From positions 3,906,001-3,970,000 of the forward strand of contig NZ_CP146256.1 of assembly GCF_039134705.1 (NCBI RefSeq): a DNA stretch of 64,000 bases, in the 5' to 3' direction. Shown here one piece after another: positions 1 to 8,983 of this stretch (the stretch's first letter is position 1; every line of letters begins with the position of its first letter). Source of the DNA: Kineothrix sp. IPX-CK (lineage in GTDB: Bacteria; Bacillota; Clostridia; Lachnospirales; Lachnospiraceae). Below the pieces are notes generated by a model, which did no database searches, had not been told where the DNA came from, and saw only the letters and a list, made by a program, of their open reading frames with translations. A program made the position numbers and the translations under genes.

Positions 1-1079
1 AAAGCTTCTTCATTCCCGCTTTCGAACAGTTCGCCGGTGACATTCTTTCTTATTAGCTCAGGCGTTCCACCGATATCAGCACCTAACACCGGAGTTCCAT
101 ACATTTGCGATTCCATAACCGAAAAAGGACAATTCTCATACCACTCGGAGGGAAAAACAATGAATCGCGCCTCTCTTATCACTTGCTCTAATTCTCTTCC
201 CGAAAGGAATCCTCTGTTTTCAACATTTTCTACTTCATTCACTTTTTCTTCCAGCGGACCGTTTCCGGCAAATATAAACGGGATCTCTTTCAGTTTTTTG
301 CAAACCTCAAGAAGCGTATTAATTCCCTTTTCTTCCGCATAACGCCCGAAATACAATACATAGTCCTTCTTTACATCATTATTTATATCTGCTTCTTCTT
401 TTTCTATAAAGTTATGCAGGGTAATCGTTTTTTCTTTTAATATCGGATTATTAGACAGGACCCGGTTCATAAATTCGCTGGGGCACACGACCATATCAAC
501 ATATCGGTAGGTCTTTAACTTACTGTACAAAACACCTTCAACAGCGCCTAAAATACTCTTAACCTTGGAGTTATGGATACATCTGTATTTTGTGCAGTTT
601 CCAAAGCTTCCTTTCACACACCGCATGCACAGTTCTCCGCTTTCAGGAATGCGCAGCATATGATTCGGACATACCCACTGATAGTCGTGAGCGGTGTATA
701 TAAGGGCTGTTTTCTTCTTATTCTTCTTATCAAAAGCACGTATTTCATAAATAATAGAAGGGGTCAATTGAAAATTAAAATTGTTCAAGTGAACGATGTT
801 AGGTTCAAAATCATTTAAAACCCTTCGGAGTTTCCTTCTCGCTTCAGCAGAATATATAATCTTAAACGGATATAAGAGTTTCTGAAGCTTTCCAGTATGA
901 AAGTCCATATTAGACGTATAGCTTTCAGCCCGGTTTCCAACAATGCGGCCTTCATGCTCCATTCCAAAATATTGCACCTCGTGTCCCATCCGGGTTAGTT
1001 CTTCACCCAGCTTAAAGATATAGGTCTCCGAACCTCCATTAGGATATAAAAACTTATTTACCATCAAAATTCTCAACAT
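1..1079 (-). CDS. GT4-family glycosyltransferase, 3' end outside window
   Basis: I translated this from the minus strand. An ATG at 1079 opens a frame that stays open to the window edge, so at least 359 residues are present and the C-terminus is missing. The N-terminus (MLRILMVNKF, then NGGSETY) is the usual GT-B nucleotide-binding start. The catalytic EX7E motif reads ENCPFSVME near residue 325. Around residues 135-160 there are five cysteines (CPNH, CMRC, CTKYRC) that could bind a metal, an insert seen in some GT4 enzymes. It probably transfers a sugar from a nucleotide donor to a lipid-linked glycan in the cytoplasm. Donor and linkage are unknown. It starts directly after the stop of the upstream gene. 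Confidence 0.85.
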   Translation of the reverse strand, partial: MLRILMVNKFLYPNGGSETYIFKLGEELTRMGHEVQYFGMEHEGRIVGNRAESYTSNMDFHTGKLQKLLYPFKIIYSAEARRKLRRVLNDFEPNIVHLNNFNFQLTPSIIYEIRAFDKKNKKKTALIYTAHDYQWVCPNHMLRIPESGELCMRCVKGSFGNCTKYRCIHNSKVKSILGAVEGVLYSKLKTYRYVDMVVCPSEFMNRVLSNNPILKEKTITLHNFIEKEEADINNDVKKDYVLYFGRYAEEKGINTLLEVCKKLKEIPFIFAGNGPLEEKVNEVENVENRGFLSGRELEQVIREARFIVFPSEWYENCPFSVMESQMYGTPVLGADIGGTPELIRKNVTGELFESGNEEA

Positions 1080-2213
1080 TTATCTCCTATATAGCTTTTC
1101 TGTCTCCTTCAAGACCTCTTCCCAATTATACTTTCTACAGATGAAATCTGAAGCCTCTTCCTTATACTTTTCAACAATTTCTTTGTTGTCCAGCAGGTAA
1201 CACAATTTTTTCTTAAGGTCTGCTATGCTGCTTTTTTCGAAGGTAATGCCGTTTTTGCCTACCACTTCTACGTTCTCTTTAATGTCACTCACCACGCAGC
1301 AATTACCATAGCTCATCGCTTCTAACAGGCTGATAGCCATTCCCTCAATATCGCTGGGAAGAACAAATAAATAGGCGTTTGAATAAAGTTCTTCTAAAGT
1401 TTCTCCCTGCACAAAATCCGTAAATATAACTCGTTTATCCTTCTCCGCCATTTTCTTTACTTTCTCAATATACTCGAAGGAATGGCTGCTTCCGCCTGCC
1501 ACTACAAGTTTTTTTTCAGTTTTTATTCTGGAAAAAGCTTCCAGAAGGTAATGCAGCCCTTTTTCCGGAACCAGTCTGGCAAGAAATAGGATATAACTAT
1601 CTTTTTCAAGGCCATATTTCTGTTTTATAATATTTGCTTCTTTTATTTCAGGCTTTTCAATTCCGTTTGGAATATAATTAGTGTCTCTCCCATAAGTTTC
1701 TTTAAAATAACTTTGGACATTCCCTGATAATACAATGATTTCATCTGCATATCTGACCGCCATCTTTTCTCCAAATTTCAGCACGTAAGAAGCAAAATTT
1801 CCCCATTTTGCCCTTTGCCAATCGAGTCCATGAATCGTAGCCACAATACGTATCCCGAATAGCTTGGGAATCCATAACATGGCACATGGCCCCTCCGCAT
1901 GGTAATGTATAACATCATATTTTCCGAACAAGGCACGCAATGTAGCAAGAAAGGAATATACGATAGCATTTAATTTTCCATTTTTAAAGGTGGGAACTAT
2001 AATAATCCTGATATTTTCATAATATTTCCCTTTTTTCCCTTTTCTTTGAAACTCTTTACCGGAAACATGATATCCCGAGCGGTTGTAAGCATCCACTTCA
2101 TACCCTTTTTTTACAAGACGGGTAGACAGCTCATTTACAACAATTTCCACTCCGCCTTCTCTGGATGGTATTCTTTTCTGCCCAATCATGGCTATTCTAA
2201 ATCTCTTACCCAT
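1080..2213 (-). CDS. GT4-family glycosyltransferase (DUF1972-like N-terminus)
   Basis: A 377-residue GT-B enzyme. The N-terminus has MIGQKRIPSREGGVEIVV, typical of the DUF1972/GT4 subgroup that includes capsule rhamnosyltransferases. The C-terminal domain carries EX7E as EGMAISLLE near residue 297. The ATG at 2213 is preceded by AAAGGA with 7-nt spacing. The gene abuts the partial GT4 gene downstream and follows a GT11 gene by 21 bp, so all three are probably co-translated. Family is confident. A rhamnosyltransferase role is only a guess from the N-terminal resemblance. Confidence 0.87.
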   Translation of the reverse strand: MGKRFRIAMIGQKRIPSREGGVEIVVNELSTRLVKKGYEVDAYNRSGYHVSGKEFQRKGKKGKYYENIRIIIVPTFKNGKLNAIVYSFLATLRALFGKYDVIHYHAEGPCAMLWIPKLFGIRIVATIHGLDWQRAKWGNFASYVLKFGEKMAVRYADEIIVLSGNVQSYFKETYGRDTNYIPNGIEKPEIKEANIIKQKYGLEKDSYILFLARLVPEKGLHYLLEAFSRIKTEKKLVVAGGSSHSFEYIEKVKKMAEKDKRVIFTDFVQGETLEELYSNAYLFVLPSDIEGMAISLLEAMSYGNCCVVSDIKENVEVVGKNGITFEKSSIADLKKKLCYLLDNKEIVEKYKEEASDFICRKYNWEEVLKETEKLYRR

Positions 2214-2234
2214 TTATTTTTCCTTTCAGGTTCT

Positions 2235-3140
2235 TTACAAAACATCTCCTTTATTATCGATAAGAACCCACTTTTTCCACAATTCATGCATCTGCTTTTC
2301 TTCCAGCCTCTGCGAATTCTTGTGAACAGACGGCCTGATTATTATCTTTTGAGAATTGCTATTCAGTCTGGCACCCCAGAAGCTGAAGGTTGAGTTCGCA
2401 CATATATTATGCTTGCACTTGCTCATCAGCCATATATCATAAAAGCTGTCTTTTCCTTTGTTCCAATATACAACGGTATATTCGTCCGATATATATTTTC
2501 CCCTCACATATTCCTCATCATCCGTAAATACATAAAAATGAGCCTCCGGATATATTTGCTTTATGTGATTTATGGCGCCCGTATAATATTCTTCCGTACA
2601 AATATTTCCGAACATTTCCAAATTCTTAGCGTCCAGATAATCTCCTCTTCTTACATGGATGCTGACAGATTCCTCATTTTGCATTTTTACTGCCGTATTT
2701 TCGTTCGCCAGATTTCCACTTGGTGGAAAATGAAATTTTCCCCGAAGCAAGTCAAAGATTTCCTCATAATATTTTTCACAAGCCCAATAGCCGCACAAAT
2801 ACATATCCCTAAGCTCGAAAATCTCCGGATGGTACATAGCTGTCTCATAAAAGATTTTCTTTGTTCCCGGCAATAATTTTCCTTTAATCTTTCCCAACAG
2901 GCCTTCCGTTCCTATTAGCGACTGTATCTCCTCTGCCGTACATACTTCGTATTCTATTCCTTCGAAATAATTAAGCTCCAGTTCTCGCTTGGCATACACT
3001 CCATTCTGGCGTTCTTCCCGCGTAAACCACGAAATATCCAACTTTGCTTCTATGCCGAGGCTTAAGAACTTCTGATATAGGGCATATTGCTGCATCTGGT
3101 TTCCCAGACCGCCCGCAATCTGTATAATAATCATATCCAT
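2235..3140 (-). CDS. GT11-family (alpha-1,2-fucosyltransferase-like) glycosyltransferase
   Basis: A 301-residue protein with the GT11 hallmarks: an N-terminal GGLGNQMQQYALY segment, the donor-binding HxRRxD motif as HVRRGDY near residue 160, and a late NSTFSFWGARL segment. GT11 enzymes usually move L-fucose from GDP-fucose to galactose in alpha-1,2 linkage, but bacterial members also use other acceptors. No GDP-fucose synthesis genes (gmd, fcl) lie in this window, so the donor must be made elsewhere or differ. The ATG at 3140 follows AAGGA. It is one of three GT11-type genes here (see 12625 and 18927). Confidence 0.88.
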   Translation of the reverse strand: MDMIIIQIAGGLGNQMQQYALYQKFLSLGIEAKLDISWFTREERQNGVYAKRELELNYFEGIEYEVCTAEEIQSLIGTEGLLGKIKGKLLPGTKKIFYETAMYHPEIFELRDMYLCGYWACEKYYEEIFDLLRGKFHFPPSGNLANENTAVKMQNEESVSIHVRRGDYLDAKNLEMFGNICTEEYYTGAINHIKQIYPEAHFYVFTDDEEYVRGKYISDEYTVVYWNKGKDSFYDIWLMSKCKHNICANSTFSFWGARLNSNSQKIIIRPSVHKNSQRLEEKQMHELWKKWVLIDNKGDVL

Positions 3141-3170
3141 TTATGTCCTTCCAAATATTTTATGGCATAT

Positions 3171-4238
3171 TCACTCTTTCTGCAAGAGCACGTCCAGACC
3201 AGGCCCTAACGACCACGGGTATGCCCCATAGATTTGGGGATACTCAGAGAAACCCTTGCACTCTCCGGAGCAGGCGAATATCTTGCCGTCTTTCTCACAT
3301 CCGGCAAGGAATTCAGCTGAAGCCCTTACTTTTTTCCCGTATGCGTTCTCACTTCCATTGATAATTCCTGTTTGTATTCCCTTTAATATTGCCGAAGTTA
3401 TCATAGCTGTCGCCGAACTGTCCTGCGGCCCTTCCTGCGCTTCCAGCTGCCATGCAAAAGCCCCGTTTGCTTTCTGATAATAGTATGCGCTGTCTGCTAT
3501 TCGCTGAAACACTTCCTTCAGGCTGATATAATCAAGATGCTCTTTCGGTAAGAAATGAAGGCTGCCTGCTATTCCCATAAGCAGCCACCCTACAGCACGG
3601 CCCCAGCCAATAATACCATATTTTACCTTACTTTCATACATATATCCGTGATAAGGAAGAAAGCTGTCTTCGTCCATACCGTATTCCAGCATATTTTTTA
3701 TTTGTTTTATGCAAAGCAATATTGCTTTGTCGTCTCCAAATGTTACCCCATATTCGCATAAAAAAGGGCACATCATTCCTATTCCGTCCACATAGATATG
3801 ATTATTTTTTTGTGAAGGACGATATGGAAGGCTTCCCTTTTCATCTGCATCCTCATCCGCAATTTTATACAAATAGGCTGCTATCTTATCCGCACCAGCC
3901 CTGTATTTTTCCGCTCCGGTAAGTTTGTATAACGCAAGAAGTGCTGTGCCGCACAGTGCATCATCGATACAATATATAGGCTCCGCATTTTTAATCCAGA
4001 AGTCAAAATAGGCTTCGAGCGCAGATAGAACCTCATCTTTGTTCTCCCATCGCTCATAATTCTCCATCAGCGCATTGGCAATAAGCCCCGTCGGCCATGA
4101 AATATAATCCTTAGGAGAGACATAGCGGCCCGCCGCTTTCTTCAGCAAATCTTTTACCTTCTGTTTACCTGTCTTCTCATGATAATGCAGCATTACATAT
4201 ATTGCTTCTGCCTGCAGCCGCTTCATTCTCTCTGTCAT
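3171..4238 (-). CDS. GH88/GH105-type unsaturated glycuronyl hydrolase-like protein
   Basis: About 355 residues resembling the alpha/alpha-barrel GH88/GH105 hydrolases (YteR, unsaturated glucuronyl or rhamnogalacturonyl hydrolases). Putative catalytic aspartates are in CIDDAL (near 92) and YVDGIGM (near 151), matching the two-Asp arrangement of the family. No signal peptide is visible, so it should act in the cytoplasm, as YteR does. I start at the second ATG (4238) because GAGG then lies 7 nt upstream; the ATG at 4244 is too close to it. A degradative enzyme among biosynthetic genes is unusual. It may recycle or edit a uronate-containing glycan. Confidence 0.75.
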   Translation of the reverse strand: MTERMKRLQAEAIYVMLHYHEKTGKQKVKDLLKKAAGRYVSPKDYISWPTGLIANALMENYERWENKDEVLSALEAYFDFWIKNAEPIYCIDDALCGTALLALYKLTGAEKYRAGADKIAAYLYKIADEDADEKGSLPYRPSQKNNHIYVDGIGMMCPFLCEYGVTFGDDKAILLCIKQIKNMLEYGMDEDSFLPYHGYMYESKVKYGIIGWGRAVGWLLMGIAGSLHFLPKEHLDYISLKEVFQRIADSAYYYQKANGAFAWQLEAQEGPQDSSATAMITSAILKGIQTGIINGSENAYGKKVRASAEFLAGCEKDGKIFACSGECKGFSEYPQIYGAYPWSLGPGLDVLLQKE

Positions 4239-4259
4239 ATACATTCCTCTTCGTAACTA

Positions 4260-5240
4260 TTACTCCCTGGTTTTAAACAAATGATACGCATTTAGATATA
4301 ACCTTGGAAATTGACCAAAAACAGTCGTTTTTACTTTATAACCAAGCGAAAGCTCTTTATAAGCAGCCTTTTCCTCCCTGCATTTCTTCATTTCTTTTGT
4401 GCAGGCTTTTATACAGTCAGTATATGCTCTTCTTTCCTTGGCAGAAAGTACCGACAGCTTCCCAACCACCAGCATAATGGAAATCATTAAAATCGAAACC
4501 GCCTTGGGCCTCATCTCAGGAAAATTCCCGATCCGCTCCACCGCTCTTTTCCAACAGGTAATCTGGTCCATATAACTTTCCTTAAACTTGCGCTTCATGG
4601 CACCGGACTCATTTACAAAATATCCGTAGCCCTCATAAGAGCTGCGGCAGATTTTCGTACCTTCCTCCATAAGTTCCAATAAGAAGAGCATGTCCTCCCC
4701 GATAGTAAGCCCCGTTTCAAAACGTTTGCCGTCAACAATCCGGGTAGTGTATACTTTTGCCCAACATCTCGTATCCCCGGAGAGAATTCCTTCTTCTATA
4801 AAATCCTTTCCGTTAAGAACCTCTTTATTGGCATTTTCTTTCGGCAGGATCTGCTTCTCCTGTTCATCTAAAAAGGTGTGGAAGTTACACCCGGCAATAT
4901 CACTGCCTGTCTCTTCCAGAATGTTTATCAAATAATCTAATGTGTCCGTCTCTAAATAATCGTCCACATCCACAAAGGAAATATAATAGCCCTTCGCTTC
5001 GTCAATTCCTCTGTTTCGTGCCGCTGATACACCGGTATTTTCAACGTGAATCGTCTTTATTTTATCATACTTTTCTGAGAATGTGTCGCAAGTCTGACCA
5101 CTTCTATCCGTAGATCCGTCGTCAATGATAATGATTTCTACATTCTCATAGGTCTGAGCCAGCAAGCTGTTAATACACCGCTCCACGTATTCTTCCCCGT
5201 TATACACCGGTACTATGATGCTTACTTTTTTATCTGCCAT
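4260..5240 (-). CDS. GT2-family glycosyltransferase
   Basis: A GT-A fold enzyme of about 326 residues that opens with MADKKVSIIVPVYNGEEYV. It has the nucleotide-binding IIIDDGSTDRS segment and a DXD-type FVDVDDYLE motif, followed by a variable C-terminal region. I use the ATG at 5240 because GGAGG lies 10 nt upstream inside the end of the preceding gene; an in-frame start at 5264 would sit within that gene. There is a 4-nt gap to the upstream stop, so translational coupling is likely. The sugar transferred cannot be read from the sequence. Confidence 0.87.
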   Translation of the reverse strand: MADKKVSIIVPVYNGEEYVERCINSLLAQTYENVEIIIIDDGSTDRSGQTCDTFSEKYDKIKTIHVENTGVSAARNRGIDEAKGYYISFVDVDDYLETDTLDYLINILEETGSDIAGCNFHTFLDEQEKQILPKENANKEVLNGKDFIEEGILSGDTRCWAKVYTTRIVDGKRFETGLTIGEDMLFLLELMEEGTKICRSSYEGYGYFVNESGAMKRKFKESYMDQITCWKRAVERIGNFPEMRPKAVSILMISIMLVVGKLSVLSAKERRAYTDCIKACTKEMKKCREEKAAYKELSLGYKVKTTVFGQFPRLYLNAYHLFKTRE

Positions 5241-5244
5241 CTGA

Positions 5245-6402
5245 CTACTGCCTCCAATAAACACTCAATAGTTCATATACTTTTTTATTGACCATCTTAT
5301 AATCGTAAGCCTTGGAATTGACATAAGCATTCCTCGAATAGCTTTCATAATTATCCGAGATTCTCCTTATGGCTTCTTGTATGCTTTCCGCCGTAGCGTC
5401 CGTCTCTTCTGAGTCCTGCCCAAAGGAAAGCACCTGACCGATACCACCAACATTCGTACTGACAACCGGCAGGGCGTGACTGATAGCTTCCAGTATCGTC
5501 ATAGGAATCCCTTCAAAGGCCGAATTCATCACGAGTATATCCGCCTCTTCCATATACTCCTTTACCTTTTTCGGGGAGACTGCCCCCGTAAAGCGTACGT
5601 TTTCGCTCTCATAAGGTATCAGGCGGTTATATTCCTCGCCGTTTCCTACGATGGTTAGATGCAAGCCTTCCATACCAGACAAACCTTCTTTTCCTGCAAC
5701 GGCATGAATAATAGGCTCCACTCCCTTATCTTTGGAAAGGCGCCCTACAAACAGTATCTCACTTACCCTGCCGGCCTTAAGTTTATGAATACCCTCCTCG
5801 ATCTGCGGACATACGATGGAGTTTACCACCTCCACCAAATTCCCGTTATAAGGTGCATAATCCCTCAAGCTGTCCTTATCCAGCAGAAATATCATATCGG
5901 CATTTTTTAGTATCCATTTCAAATATGCCACAAACCCTTTTTTTATAAGTACATTCTTCTGGAAAAATCGAAAGCCCCGTTCCATATTAAAATAACTGCC
6001 ATGAGAAAAGATAACACATTGGAATCCTATGGAAAGAAGCTTCACAATACCATAAGCTTCCGGCGCATGAATATAATTACAATCATTTCGAGTAATTTTC
6101 AATATCTTTTTATATTTTAACAATCCTTTTGCATATTGTAAGCGCAGTGATTTTGATGTATTAGCCAAATCCCTCTCTGCTGCGGCTACCGGCAGAAAAT
6201 CTATCTTCCTTCCATATAATTCCAGTTTCCTTGTCTTTCCAATTTCAGAAGGATTTAAGGTAACACCTATCAGCAAAATATCATTTATCCTCTCCGGATG
6301 CTCTTCACATAAAAAGCGCAGGAAGCTTCCGATACTTGTCAGCTGGCCGCCGATAGGAAAATCTACAAAATTAGAGTTATCATATATAAGTAATCTGCTC
6401 AC
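5245..6402 (-). CDS. GT4-family glycosyltransferase
   Basis: A GT-B enzyme of about 385 residues. The C-terminal domain begins near VSEILFVGRLSKDKGVE and contains EX7E as EGIPMTILE followed by HALPVVSTNVGG. The likely start is GTG at 6402, which overlaps the upstream TGA as GTGA (4 bp) and has GGAAGG 10 nt upstream. An ATG at 6444 is in frame but would overlap the neighbour by 46 bp. The N-terminus then reads (V)SRLLIYDNSNFVDFPIGGQ, a normal first beta-strand and loop. Substrate unknown. Confidence 0.85.
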   Translation of the reverse strand: MSRLLIYDNSNFVDFPIGGQLTSIGSFLRFLCEEHPERINDILLIGVTLNPSEIGKTRKLELYGRKIDFLPVAAAERDLANTSKSLRLQYAKGLLKYKKILKITRNDCNYIHAPEAYGIVKLLSIGFQCVIFSHGSYFNMERGFRFFQKNVLIKKGFVAYLKWILKNADMIFLLDKDSLRDYAPYNGNLVEVVNSIVCPQIEEGIHKLKAGRVSEILFVGRLSKDKGVEPIIHAVAGKEGLSGMEGLHLTIVGNGEEYNRLIPYESENVRFTGAVSPKKVKEYMEEADILVMNSAFEGIPMTILEAISHALPVVSTNVGGIGQVLSFGQDSEETDATAESIQEAIRRISDNYESYSRNAYVNSKAYDYKMVNKKVYELLSVYWRQ

Positions 6403-7553
6403 TGAAACAATTCCTTCCAATATAAATCTGTTCTGGTTTTCCATGAAAATCTCTCAATGTTTTCATAGCCCTTTCCTATTAGCCCTTCCCGCTTCTTTTT
6501 ATCCGTAAGAATCTCGTTTAAAGCCTCTGCCACGGCCACTGCGTCGTCAGGATTCACAAGAATTCCCGCTTCGCCTACGACTTCAGGAAGGGAGCTTCTA
6601 TTAGAGCATACCACGGGAATACCCAGCTGCATTGATTCTAAAGGAGGGAATCCGAATCCCTCTGCATAGGAGAGAAATAAATATACCTTTCCCCCTGCCG
6701 CTATACTGCACATTTCATTGAAATTTTCAAAAAACTTATAGCATCTAACCTGAGCCTTCACCTCTTTTTTCATCTCAGTATACGGCGAAGTATCAGCAAT
6801 TCCGATCACTACCAGATCAAGAGGCTCCGCTGCCCGTTCTTTGGCCTTCTCATAGTAAACCTCGTATGCTCTTAGAATTCCGGCCGCATTTTTATGCGGA
6901 AGCCCTGATGTCATAGCGATGATATATTCCCGTTTCTCATTTTCCCTTTTTTCACTGTGTATATCCAGTGATGTGTACGAAACATCATTCAATCCAGGAT
7001 GGATTACCGTCATCTTATTCTCACATCCCGGCACCTTATTCAATATTTCTTCCCTAGAATATTCAGATATCGTTATAATCCGATCCGCTTGTTTGATAGA
7101 AGCTTTTAACCGATTCATGATATAGGCGTTTTCCAACTTGTTAAATATATCCGGATAATGTTTATCATAATAAAAAGGAATCAAATCATTAATAATAACG
7201 GTGTCCCTTATCTTCCTCTTCATACCAGAAGCCAGTTTCTTCGCGATTCGCAAGGGTGCGAACCCTCTCGGAAACAATACTCTGTCCGCCTGATACTTCT
7301 TCGCATACCAAGGTACAAGAAAAAGCTCCCATAGGATGCAGTATATTTTATTCAACGGATTTCCCTTCATCTCCACGAAGGTAACACCCGGCACATCAAA
7401 ATCCTTTTTGTTATAGGAATTTCCGAGAACAATGATGGTATCTTTCTGTGCCCGCACTCCCAAATGTCCGGTAATGCTCTTTGCCAGATTGTAAATACCG
7501 ATACTTTTCCCCGCTCCCTTCACGAGCTTAAAGCAATCAATCACCAGATTCAT
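6399..7553 (-). CDS. GT4-family glycosyltransferase (mannosyltransferase-like)
   Basis: A 384-residue GT-B enzyme starting MNLVIDCFKLVKGAGKSIGIY. The middle contains RIITISEYSREEI and the C-terminal domain has SYAEGFGFPPLESM (EX7E), LGIPVVCSN and SLPEVVGEAG, a pattern shared with bacterial mannosyl- and rhamnosyltransferases of GT4. The start codon overlaps the stop of the initiating sugar transferase upstream by one base (TAATG), so the two are translationally coupled. That suggests it adds an early sugar after priming. The donor is not known. Confidence 0.86.
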   Translation of the reverse strand: MNLVIDCFKLVKGAGKSIGIYNLAKSITGHLGVRAQKDTIIVLGNSYNKKDFDVPGVTFVEMKGNPLNKIYCILWELFLVPWYAKKYQADRVLFPRGFAPLRIAKKLASGMKRKIRDTVIINDLIPFYYDKHYPDIFNKLENAYIMNRLKASIKQADRIITISEYSREEILNKVPGCENKMTVIHPGLNDVSYTSLDIHSEKRENEKREYIIAMTSGLPHKNAAGILRAYEVYYEKAKERAAEPLDLVVIGIADTSPYTEMKKEVKAQVRCYKFFENFNEMCSIAAGGKVYLFLSYAEGFGFPPLESMQLGIPVVCSNRSSLPEVVGEAGILVNPDDAVAVAEALNEILTDKKKREGLIGKGYENIERFSWKTRTDLYWKELFQ

Positions 7554-8965
7554 TATTTCGCTCCTTTTCCGAATATAACAACGCCAATCGTCTGAAGCAA
7601 TATCTTGACATCCAGCTTCAGCGACCAGTTATCAATGTAGGTCAGGTCGTATTTGACCACATCATCGAAGTCTTCGATCTCGCTTCTTCCGCTCACCTGC
7701 CACATGCCGGTAAGTCCCGGCGTCATACTGATGCGGCGGCGGTAATACTGATTATATTTCTCGAATTCATCCTGTGTGGGCGGTCTTGTCCCCACCAGGC
7801 TCATATCGCCTTTAAAAACATTATAAAACTGCGGAAGCTCGTCTATGCTCGTCTTTCGAAGAAATGCGCCCACTTTCGTAATACGGGGATCATTCTCTAT
7901 CTTAAACATGAGCCCCTGCATCTCGTTCTGCTCCTCCAGTTCCTTTTTCCGTTCCTCCGCATCCATATACATGGATCGGAATTTATATATTTTGAACCTT
8001 CTTCCGTTACGTCCAATCCTGACCTGGGAGAAAAATACCGGTCCCTTGGAATTCAGCTTAATGGCAGCGGCCACAAAAGGAAGGAACACAAACATAATGA
8101 GCATTCCAACAAAACCCCCGATAATATCCATCCAGCGCTTTATAAGCATTCTCTTATAACTGCTCTGAAAACGCGTATAAGTAATGACCGTATAATTTCC
8201 GAAGCTGTCCACTTTGCTTTGGTTGGCGTCCATGCCGGGCAGCTCCAGATTATAATGACAGTTCACTCCCATATCGCTGAAGCTGCGTATCACATGCTCC
8301 AGTTTGTTCTGAGAAATATCCGGCAAGCTTAAAAACACCTCGTCTAATGCCATCTGCGTCGATACCTCGATCAAGTCTTCCTTTTCTGCCACCACCGGGA
8401 TTCCCCTTATTTCCTTTCCTATCATATTCTCGTCCATACAAACAAGAGCAACTACCTGATAGTAAATATCCAGTTCCTTCTCCAGTCTGTTAAGCGTAGT
8501 GTCGATCAGATCCTTCTGCGTTACCACCATGACCTTCACAGAATTCTGTTCTGAAGAATAATATGTGTGCAGAAATTTTTTGATTGCCATATGGACTGCA
8601 AGGCACAAGAAGAAATTCAATATAAAGAAATATCCCAATACCAGTCGGGAGAATACGTCTGCCCATTTGACCAGCACCATAAGAAATGTAACTACCAGAA
8701 TCATGATGGCGTTATACTTCAGTACGGCATAGGCCTCCTTCCACAGGCTCCTTTTCAAAAAGTTTCTGTTCCAGTCGATAAAGAAGTTATAGACGGTTCC
8801 AAAGAGCAGCAAACATAAACATACAAGAAAATGTACGCTTTGATCTCCCATATCCTTGAAATTGCCGAAACGAATATAAGTTGCGGCCACAAAAGAAATC
8901 ACGATACATATCAAGTCCGCAAACCATAATCCGTATACTTCCATAATCTTGTTCTTCTGCTTCAT
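7553..8965 (-). CDS. Polyprenyl-phosphate sugar phosphotransferase (WbaP/CpsE type initiator)
   Basis: A 470-residue polytopic phosphoglycosyltransferase that primes glycan synthesis by moving sugar-1-phosphate onto undecaprenyl phosphate. The N-terminus has about four membrane segments (residues 10-115), then a CoA-binding-like domain (residues 140-240), a further hydrophobic helix near 285, and the C-terminal catalytic domain with KFRSM, the DELPQFYNV dyad (D-E), GTRPP and PGLTGMWQVSGRS. Length and domain order match CpsE/EpsE/WbaP enzymes. It sits 18 bp after the Wzy-like gene. A smaller PglC-type initiator is also present at 38584, so this window encodes two priming enzymes. Confidence 0.93.
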   Translation of the reverse strand: MKQKNKIMEVYGLWFADLICIVISFVAATYIRFGNFKDMGDQSVHFLVCLCLLLFGTVYNFFIDWNRNFLKRSLWKEAYAVLKYNAIMILVVTFLMVLVKWADVFSRLVLGYFFILNFFLCLAVHMAIKKFLHTYYSSEQNSVKVMVVTQKDLIDTTLNRLEKELDIYYQVVALVCMDENMIGKEIRGIPVVAEKEDLIEVSTQMALDEVFLSLPDISQNKLEHVIRSFSDMGVNCHYNLELPGMDANQSKVDSFGNYTVITYTRFQSSYKRMLIKRWMDIIGGFVGMLIMFVFLPFVAAAIKLNSKGPVFFSQVRIGRNGRRFKIYKFRSMYMDAEERKKELEEQNEMQGLMFKIENDPRITKVGAFLRKTSIDELPQFYNVFKGDMSLVGTRPPTQDEFEKYNQYYRRRISMTPGLTGMWQVSGRSEIEDFDDVVKYDLTYIDNWSLKLDVKILLQTIGVVIFGKGAK

Positions 8966-8983
8966 CCTTATGCCCGTACCCTT

